Assembly: GCA_902812465.1 (NCBI GenBank)
Contig: CADDZE010000020.1
Span: forward strand, 1 to 63,627
DNA length: 63,627 nt
DNA from: Acidobacteriota bacterium
GTDB lineage: Bacteria > Acidobacteriota > Terriglobia > UBA7540
Direction: 5' to 3'
The notes beneath the pieces are model-generated. The model saw only the letters and a program-made list of their open reading frames with translations, made no database searches and was not told where the DNA came from. This document shows positions 43,940 to 51,951 of this stretch, piece by piece. Position 1 is the first letter of the stretch, and every line of letters begins with the position of its first letter. Position numbers and translations under genes: made by a program.

Positions 43940-45673
43940 ATGTCTCATATTCTGACAATTCTTACATTTCTTCCACTAGTTGGTGCCACCGTCGTTGCTT
44001 TTATCCCCCGGACCGCCACGGCGAAGATCCGCTGGGTGGCGCTCGTCACCTCGCTCGTCACTCTCGCCTGGGGAATCGGGCTCTTTCTCGGCTTTGACCT
44101 GCATCACCCTGGCCTGCAGTTCGTTGAGAATTACCCCTGGATCGAATCGCCCCCGGTCGCCTACCACCTTGGTGTGGACGGCCTGAGCGTCCTGCTGCTG
44201 CTGCTCACGGTGTTTCTGGCGCCCCTGGCGATCCTTGCTTCCTGGCGCAGCATCGGCGAACGAGTGAAGGAATTCCACCTGCTCATGCTCGCCCTGGAGA
44301 CCGGCATGAACGGCGTGTTTGTGGCCCAGGACCTGTTCCTGTTCTTCGTTTTTTGGGAAGCCATGCTGATTCCCATGTACTTCCTCATCGGTATCTGGGG
44401 GCACGAGCGACGTATCTATGCGGCGGTGAAATTCATTTTGTACACCATGCTGGGTTCGGCATTGATGCTGGTGGCTATCCTCTATCTCTACAACGCAACC
44501 GGAACGCTCGAGCTGCCTGCGATCCTTGCACAGCTTTCCGGTCCCGCGCCGCCCATCTCCCCCAAGGGGGCCCGCTGGCTGTTCCTGGCGTTCTTCCTCG
44601 CCTTCGCCATTAAGGTGCCGCTGTTTCCGCTGCACACGTGGCTGCCGGACGCCCACGTCGAGGCGCCCGTGGCCGGCTCGGTGATCCTGGCGGGCGTACT
44701 GCTGAAGATGGGCACTTACGGCATCCTGCGGTTCTGCCTGCCGCTCTTTCCGGAAGCGTCGCGGCAGTTCGCGCCGGTCATCAGCGTGCTGGCCGTCATC
44801 GGCATCCTTTACGGATCGCTGGTCTCGATGGTGCAGCCCGACTTGAAGAAGCTGGTGGCCTACTCGTCGGTGGCGCATCTAGGCTTCGTCGTGCTCGGCA
44901 TCTTTGCCTTCAACCCTATGGGCCTGGAGGGCGCTATCTACCAGATGTGTAACCACGGCGTCTCCACCGGCGCGCTGTTTATCCTAGTGGGCATGCTTTA
45001 CGACCGGCGCCATACCCGCCTGATTTCGGAGTTCGGCGGACTCTCCAGCGTGCTGCCGGTGCTCGGTGCCTTTTTCCTGTTTGTCACCCTCTCCTCGCTC
45101 GGCTTGCCCATGCTCAATGGCTTCGTGGGCGAATTTCTAATCATCCTGGGCGCCTTTCACCGCCGCGCCCTTTATGGCGCACTCGCTGCCACCGGCGTCG
45201 TGCTGGCGGCAGTCTATTTGCTCTGGATGTATCAGCGGGTTTTCCTGGGCGAAGTGAGAAGCGAGAAGAATCGCGCGCTGGCTGACTGCAGCGGGCGCGA
45301 GAAGCTGATCCTAACGGCCATGGCGGCGGTAATCCTGGGCATGGGAGTTTACCCCCAGCCGTTCCTGCGCCGCTTGGACCAGAGCGTGGCCGAAGTCTTG
45401 GCTCGCGTCCAGCCCGGAGAAGAGGCGGCGCTTGTTTTCGGAAGCCCAAAGGGCTGGAATGACGCATCGCGCGTCGCAACCTCTTCTGCAACAACCTTCC
45501 ATGCGCCTTGGTTACTTCCCTTACCGGGGCCGGAAAGGGAACGAGGGCCGCTGGATTTGACCCGTGACTCTCGCCGGGAGCTGCGCGACGCTGCTCCCGC
45601 CGAGCTGAAGGGTATCGCAGGCGTTGCCTGCACCCCGGGTGAGGCTCCGCGGGCGGGGATGAACAGACGATGA
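43940..45673 (+). CDS. nuoM: NADH-quinone oxidoreductase subunit M with unusual C-terminal tail
   Basis: A 577-residue antiporter-like subunit with about 14 helices. FFVFWEAMLIPMYFLIGIWG carries the helix-five glutamate; KVPLFPLHTWLPDAHVEAP and the helix-eight lysine region GVLLKMGTYGILRF follow; YQMCNHGVSTGALFILVGML is typical. The family normally ends near YPQPFLRRLDQSV; here about 85 polar residues, rich in Arg, Pro and Ala, are added. The ATG at MSHILTILTFLP is chosen over a start 36 codons upstream. The stop overlaps the nuoN start (ATGA). Confidence 0.94.
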   Translation: MSHILTILTFLPLVGATVVAFIPRTATAKIRWVALVTSLVTLAWGIGLFLGFDLHHPGLQFVENYPWIESPPVAYHLGVDGLSVLLLLLTVFLAPLAILASWRSIGERVKEFHLLMLALETGMNGVFVAQDLFLFFVFWEAMLIPMYFLIGIWGHERRIYAAVKFILYTMLGSALMLVAILYLYNATGTLELPAILAQLSGPAPPISPKGARWLFLAFFLAFAIKVPLFPLHTWLPDAHVEAPVAGSVILAGVLLKMGTYGILRFCLPLFPEASRQFAPVISVLAVIGILYGSLVSMVQPDLKKLVAYSSVAHLGFVVLGIFAFNPMGLEGAIYQMCNHGVSTGALFILVGMLYDRRHTRLISEFGGLSSVLPVLGAFFLFVTLSSLGLPMLNGFVGEFLIILGAFHRRALYGALAATGVVLAAVYLLWMYQRVFLGEVRSEKNRALADCSGREKLILTAMAAVILGMGVYPQPFLRRLDQSVAEVLARVQPGEEAALVFGSPKGWNDASRVATSSATTFHAPWLLPLPGPERERGPLDLTRDSRRELRDAAPAELKGIAGVACTPGEAPRAGMNRR

Positions 45674-47136
45674 CCCCAGTTCAAGCGCTCGACTTTATCC
45701 GCGTGTTGCCGGAGATTGTCCTTGCCAGCTGTGCCATTCTGGTGATGGTGGCGGAGCCGTTTGTTTCAGCGCGACACACGGCGGCTCTCGCCTGGGTCTC
45801 CCTTATCGGCATAGTCGCCGCCGGTGCAGGGAATGCCTGGATGCGGCGCTTCTCGGGCCCGGCATTCGGCGGCAGCATTGCTGCCGATCCTTTCGCCTCC
45901 TACTTCGTTTACCTGTTGCTGCTAGCGGCTGCCCTCACGCTGCTCGGCTCGGTGCGCTACCTCGAGACAAATCAGGTTCACCACGGCGAATTCTACGCTC
46001 TGCTCTTGCTGGGCACCACAGGCGCGTGCTTGATGGTGGCCGCGACCGAGCTGATCATGATCTTCATCGGCCTCGAGATTTCTTCCATCTCCACCTACAT
46101 CCTGGCCGGCTTCCGGCGGGCCGATAAGCGATCTAACGAAGCCTGCTTGAAGTATTTCCTGCTGGGATCGTTCGCCACGGCGTTCCTGCTCTACGGTATT
46201 GCCTTTATCTACGGGCTGACCGGCACTACCAACCTCGTTCAACTCAGCGAGAAGCTGAGTGCTCCCGGCGCTCGGCCACCGCTGCTCTGGATAGCCCTCA
46301 TCCTCGCCTTTGTCGGCTTGGGATTCAAAGTGTCCACTGTGCCATTCCACATCTGGACGCCGGACGTCTACCAGGGTGCGCCCGCGCCAGTGACGGCGTT
46401 TCTTTCGGTAGCGCCCAAGGCGGCTGCCTTTGCGGTGATCCTGCGCGTCTTTTTGGGGGGCCTCGCCTCCGCCGGGGCGCTGGTCTTCTGGTTGTTGTGG
46501 ATCTCTGCCCTGCTTACGATGTGCCTCGGCAACCTCGCCGCGCTCTGGCAGACAAACATCAAGCGCCTGCTGGCTTACTCGGCCATTGCGCACGCGGGGT
46601 ATGTTCTGGTGGGCATGGCGGCAGCGAAGGCGGCAGGCCCAGAGGCTGGCGAAGGCATTGCCTCCGTTCTCTTTTATCTCGCCGCGTACGCGTTGATGAA
46701 TGTCGCCGCCTTCATCCTGGTCGCGCACCTGGCGGGGGCGGGTGAGCGCTACCAAGAGGCGGACGACTGTACAGGCCTCGCTTACCAGCGACCAGGCGTT
46801 GCCGCCTGCCTCACGCTTCTCCTTGTCTCGCTCTCTGGCTTCCCGGCGACCGCGGGCTTCTTTGCCAAGTTCTACGTGTTCCGCGCCGCCATCCACGCTC
46901 ACCTTATCGGCCTCACTTTGGTCGCCGTGCTGAACAGCGTCGTTGCCGTTTACTACTATCTCCGCGTGGTTGTCGCCATGTACATGCGCGAGGGCAACCC
47001 GCGTGCCTCGGCCTCGCCTCTGCCGTGGCCCCTGGGGGCCGCGCTGGCACTGAGCTTGGTCGGAATCTTTTACCTCGGCCTGTTCCCCACGCCCTTCGTG
47101 CGCCTGGCGAATCTCGCGGCGTCGCCGCTGCCGTAG
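45670..47136 (+). CDS. nuoN: NADH-quinone oxidoreductase subunit N
   Basis: A 488-residue antiporter-like subunit with about 14 helices, the last gene of the operon. MIFIGLEISSISTYILAGF holds the conserved glutamate. STVPFHIWTPDVYQGAPAP and the lysine in NIKRLLAYSAIAHAGYVL belong to the proton path. It overlaps the end of nuoM by four bases, which implies translational coupling. Confidence 0.95.
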   Translation: MTPVQALDFIRVLPEIVLASCAILVMVAEPFVSARHTAALAWVSLIGIVAAGAGNAWMRRFSGPAFGGSIAADPFASYFVYLLLLAAALTLLGSVRYLETNQVHHGEFYALLLLGTTGACLMVAATELIMIFIGLEISSISTYILAGFRRADKRSNEACLKYFLLGSFATAFLLYGIAFIYGLTGTTNLVQLSEKLSAPGARPPLLWIALILAFVGLGFKVSTVPFHIWTPDVYQGAPAPVTAFLSVAPKAAAFAVILRVFLGGLASAGALVFWLLWISALLTMCLGNLAALWQTNIKRLLAYSAIAHAGYVLVGMAAAKAAGPEAGEGIASVLFYLAAYALMNVAAFILVAHLAGAGERYQEADDCTGLAYQRPGVAACLTLLLVSLSGFPATAGFFAKFYVFRAAIHAHLIGLTLVAVLNSVVAVYYYLRVVVAMYMREGNPRASASPLPWPLGAALALSLVGIFYLGLFPTPFVRLANLAASPLP

Positions 47137-47369
47137 GGAGGAGCAGCCACGTTGAGTGAAGCGAAGCGGGCGTTTACGCTCTCCCGCTGAAGGTTGGCTG
47201 GTGCCCTTCAAGCGCAGGTGATGAAGCCACGTTCCCCTGTGCTGCCGGTTTCAGCCAGGTCTCGCGAGGCCTATTAACCGCGACCTCTCGAAGAGGGCCG
47301 GATAGGGCGGAGGCGGGTGGCGGAAAGCAAGAACGTCCAAGGGAAGCGGATCACTTTTGCCGCTGAGGA

Positions 47370-47390
47370 GCCGCAGCAGCCTGCTGCGGC
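47370..47390. promoter_or_regulatory. 21-bp palindrome upstream of the STAS gene promoter
   Basis: GCCGCAGCAG and CTGCTGCGGC are perfect inverted copies around one central C. The element ends 10 bp before the -35 box of the STAS gene, so it could be an operator or, as RNA, the end of the nuo transcript; there is no T-run. The rest of the 315-bp gap (from 47137) shows nothing else. Confidence 0.4.
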
Positions 47391-47400
47391 ATCAGGTGGC

Positions 47401-47429
47401 TTGACACGTTGCCCGGGCTTCCCTAGCAT
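47401..47429 (+). promoter_or_regulatory. predicted sigma70 promoter of the STAS-lysA unit
   Basis: A perfect TTGACA followed after 17 bp by TAGCAT, 22 bp before the GTG start of the STAS gene. It separates this unit from the nuo operon. Confidence 0.6.
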
Positions 47430-47451
47430 GGCTCATGGCTTGTAAGCGAAG

Positions 47452-47871
47452 GTGCCTGTGAGAATAGCGGTGCGTTTTCAGGATGATGTGGCGGTGATGA
47501 GCCTCAGCGGCAAGTTCCTGGCGGGAAGTGACGGTCCCTTCCTGCGCCAGAAAGTGAAGGACCTGCTGGATGCAGGGACGCGCAAGCTGGTGCTGGATTT
47601 TGCTGAGGTGCCTTACATCGATTCCACCGGTCTGGGCTTTCTTGCGGGCGCGCGAGTCTCCGCCCAGAACGCTGGCGCTTCGATCGTCCTCGCCGGCGTG
47701 AACCCGCATGTGCTCAAGGTGCTCGAGAATGTGCGCCTGGCCGAGTTCTTCACCATCGCTCGCGATCTTCCTGACGCCATTAAAAAAGTGAACAAGGCCG
47801 CTGCTCAGGCTGCTTCGGCCTCCGAAACCCGAACGCCTCACCATCGCAAGCAACCCGCTCCCGCCGAGTAG
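47452..47871 (+). CDS. STAS-domain protein (anti-sigma factor antagonist-like)
   Basis: A 139-residue protein of the SpoIIAA/RsbV type. VAVMSLSGKFLAGSDG, LVLDFAEVPYIDSTGLGFL and the later LAGVNPHVLKVLENVRL match the fold. Ser58 in the DSTG motif is the expected phosphorylation site that controls binding to an anti-sigma kinase. No partner kinase or sigma factor gene is adjacent. A basic, Ala-rich tail of about 25 residues follows the domain. The GTG start is used because no ATG precedes the domain in frame. lysA begins 17 bp downstream, so the two are likely co-transcribed, an odd functional pair. Confidence 0.85.
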   Translation: MPVRIAVRFQDDVAVMSLSGKFLAGSDGPFLRQKVKDLLDAGTRKLVLDFAEVPYIDSTGLGFLAGARVSAQNAGASIVLAGVNPHVLKVLENVRLAEFFTIARDLPDAIKKVNKAAAQAASASETRTPHHRKQPAPAE

Positions 47872-47888
47872 GCGCTGAATCGCCCGTG

Positions 47889-49136
47889 ATGGATGCCTTT
47901 GCGTACCGCTCATCCCAGCTCTTTTGCGAAGACGCGTCCTTAGCCTCAATCGCCGATCGTTTCGGGACGCCCACCTACGTTTACAGCCAGGCCCGCATCA
48001 CTGGGAACCTGCTCAGCCTGGCGCGCGCCTTGGCGGGTGTTCCCAGCTTGATCTGCTACTCGGTCAAGGCCAACTCGAACCGGCACATCCTACGCCTGGT
48101 GCGCGAAGCAGGCGCGGGCTTCGACGTCGTTTCGGGGGGCGAGCTGGAGCGGGTCATGCGAGTGGAAGCTGACCCCCAGCGCGTCGTCTTTTCTGGTGTG
48201 GGCAAGACACAGCAGGAAATAGACGCTGGCCTCGCGGCGGGCATTCTGATGTTCAACGTGGAATCGGCAGGCGAGCTCGAGCTGATCGAAGCGCGCGCCC
48301 GCAACCTCAACCGCGTAGCACCCATCTCCCTGCGTATCAACCCGGATATCGCGGCGGAAACTCATCCTTACATCTCGACCGGACGACTCATCCACAAGTT
48401 TGGCGTCCCCAAGCGGGAGGCGGCCAGCCTCTATGAACAGGCAGCGCACTCGAGCTTTCTGCGGGTGCGCGGGATGGCTTGCCACATCGGCTCGCAGATT
48501 CTTGAGGCTGACCCCTTTGTGGAGACGCTGAAGCAGATGCTCGTGCTCGCACGAGAGCTGGCCGGGCGCGATATCCACCTGCAGTACCTCGACGCTGGCG
48601 GCGGCTTCGGAGTTCCTTACGCCGGCGAAGAGCCCCTGGACCTTGCCGCGCTGGCCGGGAAGCTGACGGCACACCTAACGGGCACGCCGTATCAGCTCAT
48701 CCTCGAGCCCGGACGCTCCATCGTCGGGGACGCCGGCATCCTCCTCACCCGGGTCCTCTATCTAAAGCGCAGCCATGCTAAGACCTTCGTGGTGGCCGAC
48801 GCTGGCATGAATGACCTTCTGCGTCCTGCGCTGTACAACGCTTACCATGAGGTGGTGCCCGTGAAGCAGCGCGCCGCACCCGAGATCTTGGCTGACGTCG
48901 TCGGCCCCCTCTGCGAAACCGGAGATTTCCTGGCCCGCGACCGCCGAATGCCCGTCGTGGCAAGCGGCGAGCTACTCGCAGTGCTCACCGCTGGGGCTTA
49001 CGGGTACGCCCTGGCGTCCAACTATAACTCGCGGCCACGTCCTGCCGAGGTGCTGGTGAACGGCGAGCGTGCCGAGTTGATCCGGCGGCGAGAAACGATA
49101 GATGACTTGATGGCCACTGAGACCCGGTTTGAGTAA
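47889..49136 (+). CDS. lysA: diaminopimelate decarboxylase
   Basis: A 415-residue PLP enzyme making L-lysine from meso-diaminopimelate. The alanine-racemase-like barrel begins with TPTYVYSQARI, and the PLP lysine lies in CYSVKANSNRHIL. SGGELERVMRV, HIGSQILEADPF and the phosphate loop YLDAGGGFGVPY follow, then EPGRSIVGDAGILL and the CETGDFLARDR motif that supplies the dimer-interface cysteine. GAYGYALASNYNSRPRPAEV near the end is diagnostic. An in-frame GTG directly before the ATG is possible. It complements the lysC-thrC pair far upstream. Confidence 0.95.
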   Translation: MDAFAYRSSQLFCEDASLASIADRFGTPTYVYSQARITGNLLSLARALAGVPSLICYSVKANSNRHILRLVREAGAGFDVVSGGELERVMRVEADPQRVVFSGVGKTQQEIDAGLAAGILMFNVESAGELELIEARARNLNRVAPISLRINPDIAAETHPYISTGRLIHKFGVPKREAASLYEQAAHSSFLRVRGMACHIGSQILEADPFVETLKQMLVLARELAGRDIHLQYLDAGGGFGVPYAGEEPLDLAALAGKLTAHLTGTPYQLILEPGRSIVGDAGILLTRVLYLKRSHAKTFVVADAGMNDLLRPALYNAYHEVVPVKQRAAPEILADVVGPLCETGDFLARDRRMPVVASGELLAVLTAGAYGYALASNYNSRPRPAEVLVNGERAELIRRRETIDDLMATETRFE

Positions 49137-49152
49137 AGGGTGGGTACTTGTC

Positions 49153-50013
49153 TCAGCGCTCGCCCCATTTGAGCTTCTGACGCAGAATTTCGAAGTAGCT
49201 CTTTTCGGATTTCACCAGCTCGACCGTGGAGTTCGCTTTGCGAATGCGCACCGTGTCCCCGCTGCGGACAGCGATGCCCACTTGGCCATCCACCGTGAGG
49301 TAGACGGACTCGCGTTCGCTCTTCACCTGCACGGTGATGTTCACGTTGTCCGGCAGGACGATCGGGCGATTGGTAAGCGTATGGGCGCAGATGGGAGTGA
49401 CGATAAACGCCTGCACTGCAGGAGTGATCACCGGACCACCGGCCGCCAGCGAATAGGCTGTCGAGCCCGTGGGGGTAGAAACGATGAGGCCATCCGCCTT
49501 GTAAGTGGAAATGAATTGGCCGTCCACGCAGACATCAAAATCGAGCACGCGAGCGATCGCCCCCTTGTTCAGGACCACATCATTCAGGGCGAGGAAGGAT
49601 CCAATCACCTCATCAGCCCGCCCCGCGTCGGCTTCGATCTGCACGCGCCGCTCCGTGCTGAACTGCCCGGCCAGCACGCGCTCCAGCGTGGGATACAGCT
49701 CTTCGCGGGAAATCACAGTGAGAAAGCCCAGGCCGCCGAGGTTCACCGCCAGCAGCGGGATAGGGCGGCGGTTGACAGCACGGGCGGTGGCCAGCAGCGT
49801 ACCATCACCACCAAACACGATGATCAGGTCCACTTGGCCTGGCAGTTCGCTGCGCGTTACCGAGCTTCGATCCGAGCCGATGTTGGCCGCGGTCTCGCGA
49901 TCGATCAGAGCTTCCACACCTCGCTGGCGAAGCCAGTCGAGCAGTGGCGGGACAATTTCCCGCACTTCGAGCTTCTTAGGCTTGGAAGTAATGCCAATCC
50001 GCTTGATCTGCAT
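49153..50013 (-). CDS. nadK: NAD kinase
   Basis: A 286-residue cytoplasmic ATP-NAD kinase producing NADP. The GGDGTLLATAR motif is the kinase signature, NLGGLGFLT and the later GLIVSTPTGSTAYSLAAGGP complete the active site. It begins MQIKRIGITSKPKKL. It is convergent to lysA with a 16-bp gap and lies downstream of the tlyA-like gene, a common nadK-tlyA neighbourhood in other phyla. Confidence 0.94.
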   Translation of the reverse strand: MQIKRIGITSKPKKLEVREIVPPLLDWLRQRGVEALIDRETAANIGSDRSSVTRSELPGQVDLIIVFGGDGTLLATARAVNRRPIPLLAVNLGGLGFLTVISREELYPTLERVLAGQFSTERRVQIEADAGRADEVIGSFLALNDVVLNKGAIARVLDFDVCVDGQFISTYKADGLIVSTPTGSTAYSLAAGGPVITPAVQAFIVTPICAHTLTNRPIVLPDNVNITVQVKSERESVYLTVDGQVGIAVRSGDTVRIRKANSTVELVKSEKSYFEILRQKLKWGER

Positions 50014-50117
50014 TTCAGGGCGAAGAACCTCCCCAAGGGTCCAGGCTTCGAGGCGAATCCCATGCTGCTCTCGGCGCCTCGGTGTCCCTGTGGCAAGCTA
50101 TTCGGGGCCCTCTGATT

Positions 50118-50873
50118 TTAAATGGCTTGCCGCCAAAAGGCATGCAGGAAATATTCGCGGTTGCCCTCGGCACCGGGCAACGCACTCTCGACCCAGTCAA
50201 TTTCCTCAAATCCGAGACGAACCATCGCGCTGCGCACTTTCGCCACTGCCTGCTGCCGCAGGTCGGGATCCCGTACGATTCCACCCTTGCCTACCTGGCC
50301 GCGCCCCACTTCGAATTGGGGTTTTACCAGCACCAGGATGTCCGCAGGCGGCTCGAGGAGTGGCGGCAGCACGGGCAAGATGAGCGTCGCAGAAATGAAG
50401 GAGACATCCACGGTGACGAGGCTGCAGCGGGCGCCCAGCCGCTCCAAAGTGAGGTAACGTGCGTTGGTCTTCTCCATCACCACCACGCGCGGATCCTGGC
50501 GCAAACGCTGGTCGAGCTGATGCCGGCCGGAGTCGACGGCATAGACGCGAGCGGCCCCGCGTCGCAGCAGGCAATCGGTGAAGCCACCGGTCGACGACCC
50601 AATGTCCAAACAGATGCGCCCGGCTGGGTTAAGACCGAAGTGGTCCAGGGCCGCCTCAAGCTTTAGGCCGCCCCGGCTGACGTAGGGCGGCCGCGCTGTT
50701 GCGATGTAGACCTGGCTGTGTTCATCAACCGAAGTGCCGCACTTGTCCGCCCGCTGCCCCCCTACGAAGACATAACCTGACAGGATCAGCGCCTGCGCCT
50801 TCTCACGGGATTCCGCCAGACCCCGCTCCACCAGAAGGCAATCGAGGCGGGTTTTGCGTTTCGCACGAGCCAT
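50118..50873 (-). CDS. TlyA-family rRNA 2'-O-methyltransferase (hemolysin A-like)
   Basis: A 251-residue protein with an N-terminal S4 RNA-binding domain (RLDCLLVERGLAESREKAQ, YVSRGGLKLEAAL) and an FtsJ-like methyltransferase domain. DIGSSTGGFTDCLL is the SAM motif, VTVDVSFIS follows, and LVKPQFEVGR contains the catalytic lysine region. Characterised TlyA enzymes methylate cytidines in 16S and 23S rRNA. No signal peptide, which speaks against a true hemolysin. It precedes nadK by about 100 bp. Confidence 0.9.
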   Translation of the reverse strand: MARAKRKTRLDCLLVERGLAESREKAQALILSGYVFVGGQRADKCGTSVDEHSQVYIATARPPYVSRGGLKLEAALDHFGLNPAGRICLDIGSSTGGFTDCLLRRGAARVYAVDSGRHQLDQRLRQDPRVVVMEKTNARYLTLERLGARCSLVTVDVSFISATLILPVLPPLLEPPADILVLVKPQFEVGRGQVGKGGIVRDPDLRQQAVAKVRSAMVRLGFEEIDWVESALPGAEGNREYFLHAFWRQAI

Positions 50874-50977
50874 TCCAATGCAAGAGAGAACGGGTTGCTC
50901 GTAAGACCTATTAAAGTTTGCGGGAGCGGTAATTGACTAACGGAGCTGGGAAGGGAGGGCTGAGACGGCCCGAAGGG

Positions 50978-51445
50978 CTACATATCGTGGATGGTTTGCA
51001 TCGCCCGCACTTCGAACTCGCGTACGCCGTTAGGAGTCGCCACCCTCACCGTGTCCCCTAACTTTTTGCCGATCAAGCTGCGGCCAATCGGCGAGGTCGT
51101 TGAGATCAACCCCTTGCTGGCGTCCGCCTCTTCGCTGGTAACGAGCTGGTATTCGACCTCGGCACCTCGGTCCACATCAAACAAGGTCACGCGAGAGCCG
51201 AAGGCTATCCGGTCCTTGGGAATATTGTTTAAGTTCACCAGCGAGAGCTCAGCCAGCCGCCGCTTCAACTGCGCCAGCCGTGCGCCCACGTACTCCTGCC
51301 GCTGTTTGGCCATGATGTACTCGGCGTTCTCGCTTAAGTCGCCCAGTGCGCGTGCGCGCTTCAGCTCCTTGGGCAGCTCATAGTTTAGCTCACGCTCGAG
51401 GGCCTGGATCTCCTCTTCCAGCTTCTTCTGGATCGGTGTCGGCAT
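50978..51445 (-). CDS. greA: transcription elongation factor GreA
   Basis: A 155-residue transcript-cleavage factor. The N-terminal coiled coil that reaches into the polymerase secondary channel carries the acidic tip in RARALGDLSENAEY. The C-terminal FKBP-like domain has FGSRVTLFDVD, the SPIGRSLIGKKLGD motif and VRVATPNGVREFEV. I chose the ATG reading MPTPIQKKLEEE; another ATG ten codons upstream gives a basic extension and cannot be ruled out. Short relative to some GreA but complete. Confidence 0.94.
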   Translation of the reverse strand: MPTPIQKKLEEEIQALERELNYELPKELKRARALGDLSENAEYIMAKQRQEYVGARLAQLKRRLAELSLVNLNNIPKDRIAFGSRVTLFDVDRGAEVEYQLVTSEEADASKGLISTTSPIGRSLIGKKLGDTVRVATPNGVREFEVRAMQTIHDM

Positions 51446-51642
51446 AGGCTTTTTCCGCTGCGTTACGCTCTTCATTATAGGGAAAAGGGCGAGCGGGGCG
51501 CAACGGAGTCATCCGTAAGCCTTCGGCGCGCTAATCGCGCCCCGCACCGGATACCCCTGGTTTTTGCAGTGCCAAGGCCCCTTCTGCCGTGAGGGCTTGA
51601 ATCGCGGCGAGAGTTAGCGTCGGATTGGTGGCACCGCGACGT

Positions 51643-51818
51643 TTACGGACTTCCCCAGTGGGCGAAATCCGGCTCTCCGCCGCTCCCGCGAAGGGGGTGG
51701 CGCAATCCCCGGATTCCCTTTCCCAGGCCTTGGCCTAGTTCCGGTAGCTTGCGGGTCTAAAGATGAGCAGAGCGATACTGAGGAGAAGAATCAGGTGTGT
51801 CGGCAATCCTTCGATCAT
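51643..51818 (-). pseudogene. tatA: tatA relic (twin-arginine translocase subunit), frameshifted
   Basis: From the ATG at 51818 the frame reads MIEGLPTHLILLLSIALLIFRP, in two pieces MIEGLPTHL and LLLSIALLIF, i.e. a TatA transmembrane helix, then stops at a TAG six codons later. Shifting by one base after the CCC at 51753-51755 restores the rest: RKLPELGQGLGKGIRGLR and a Gly/Glu-rich tail to a TAA at 51643-51645. In TatA the hinge is FGP followed by KLPELG and an amphipathic helix. Thus there is a one-base loss in a C-run, and the conserved FGP has become FRP. It lies 134 bp behind a Tat-exported ferritin-like gene on the same strand. A sequencing error could explain the shift but not FRP. Confidence 0.75.
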
Positions 51819-51951
51819 GTTGCCACCTCATTTCTGAAGGCCGAACGGCACGGGCTAAATTTGAAGCCGTACCTGCTTGTCATGAGATGCCGGCCGTGCT
51901 GCCACCTGTTCAGCGTCCTCGCGGCCGGACCCGAAACTGCCAGCTGGGGAG

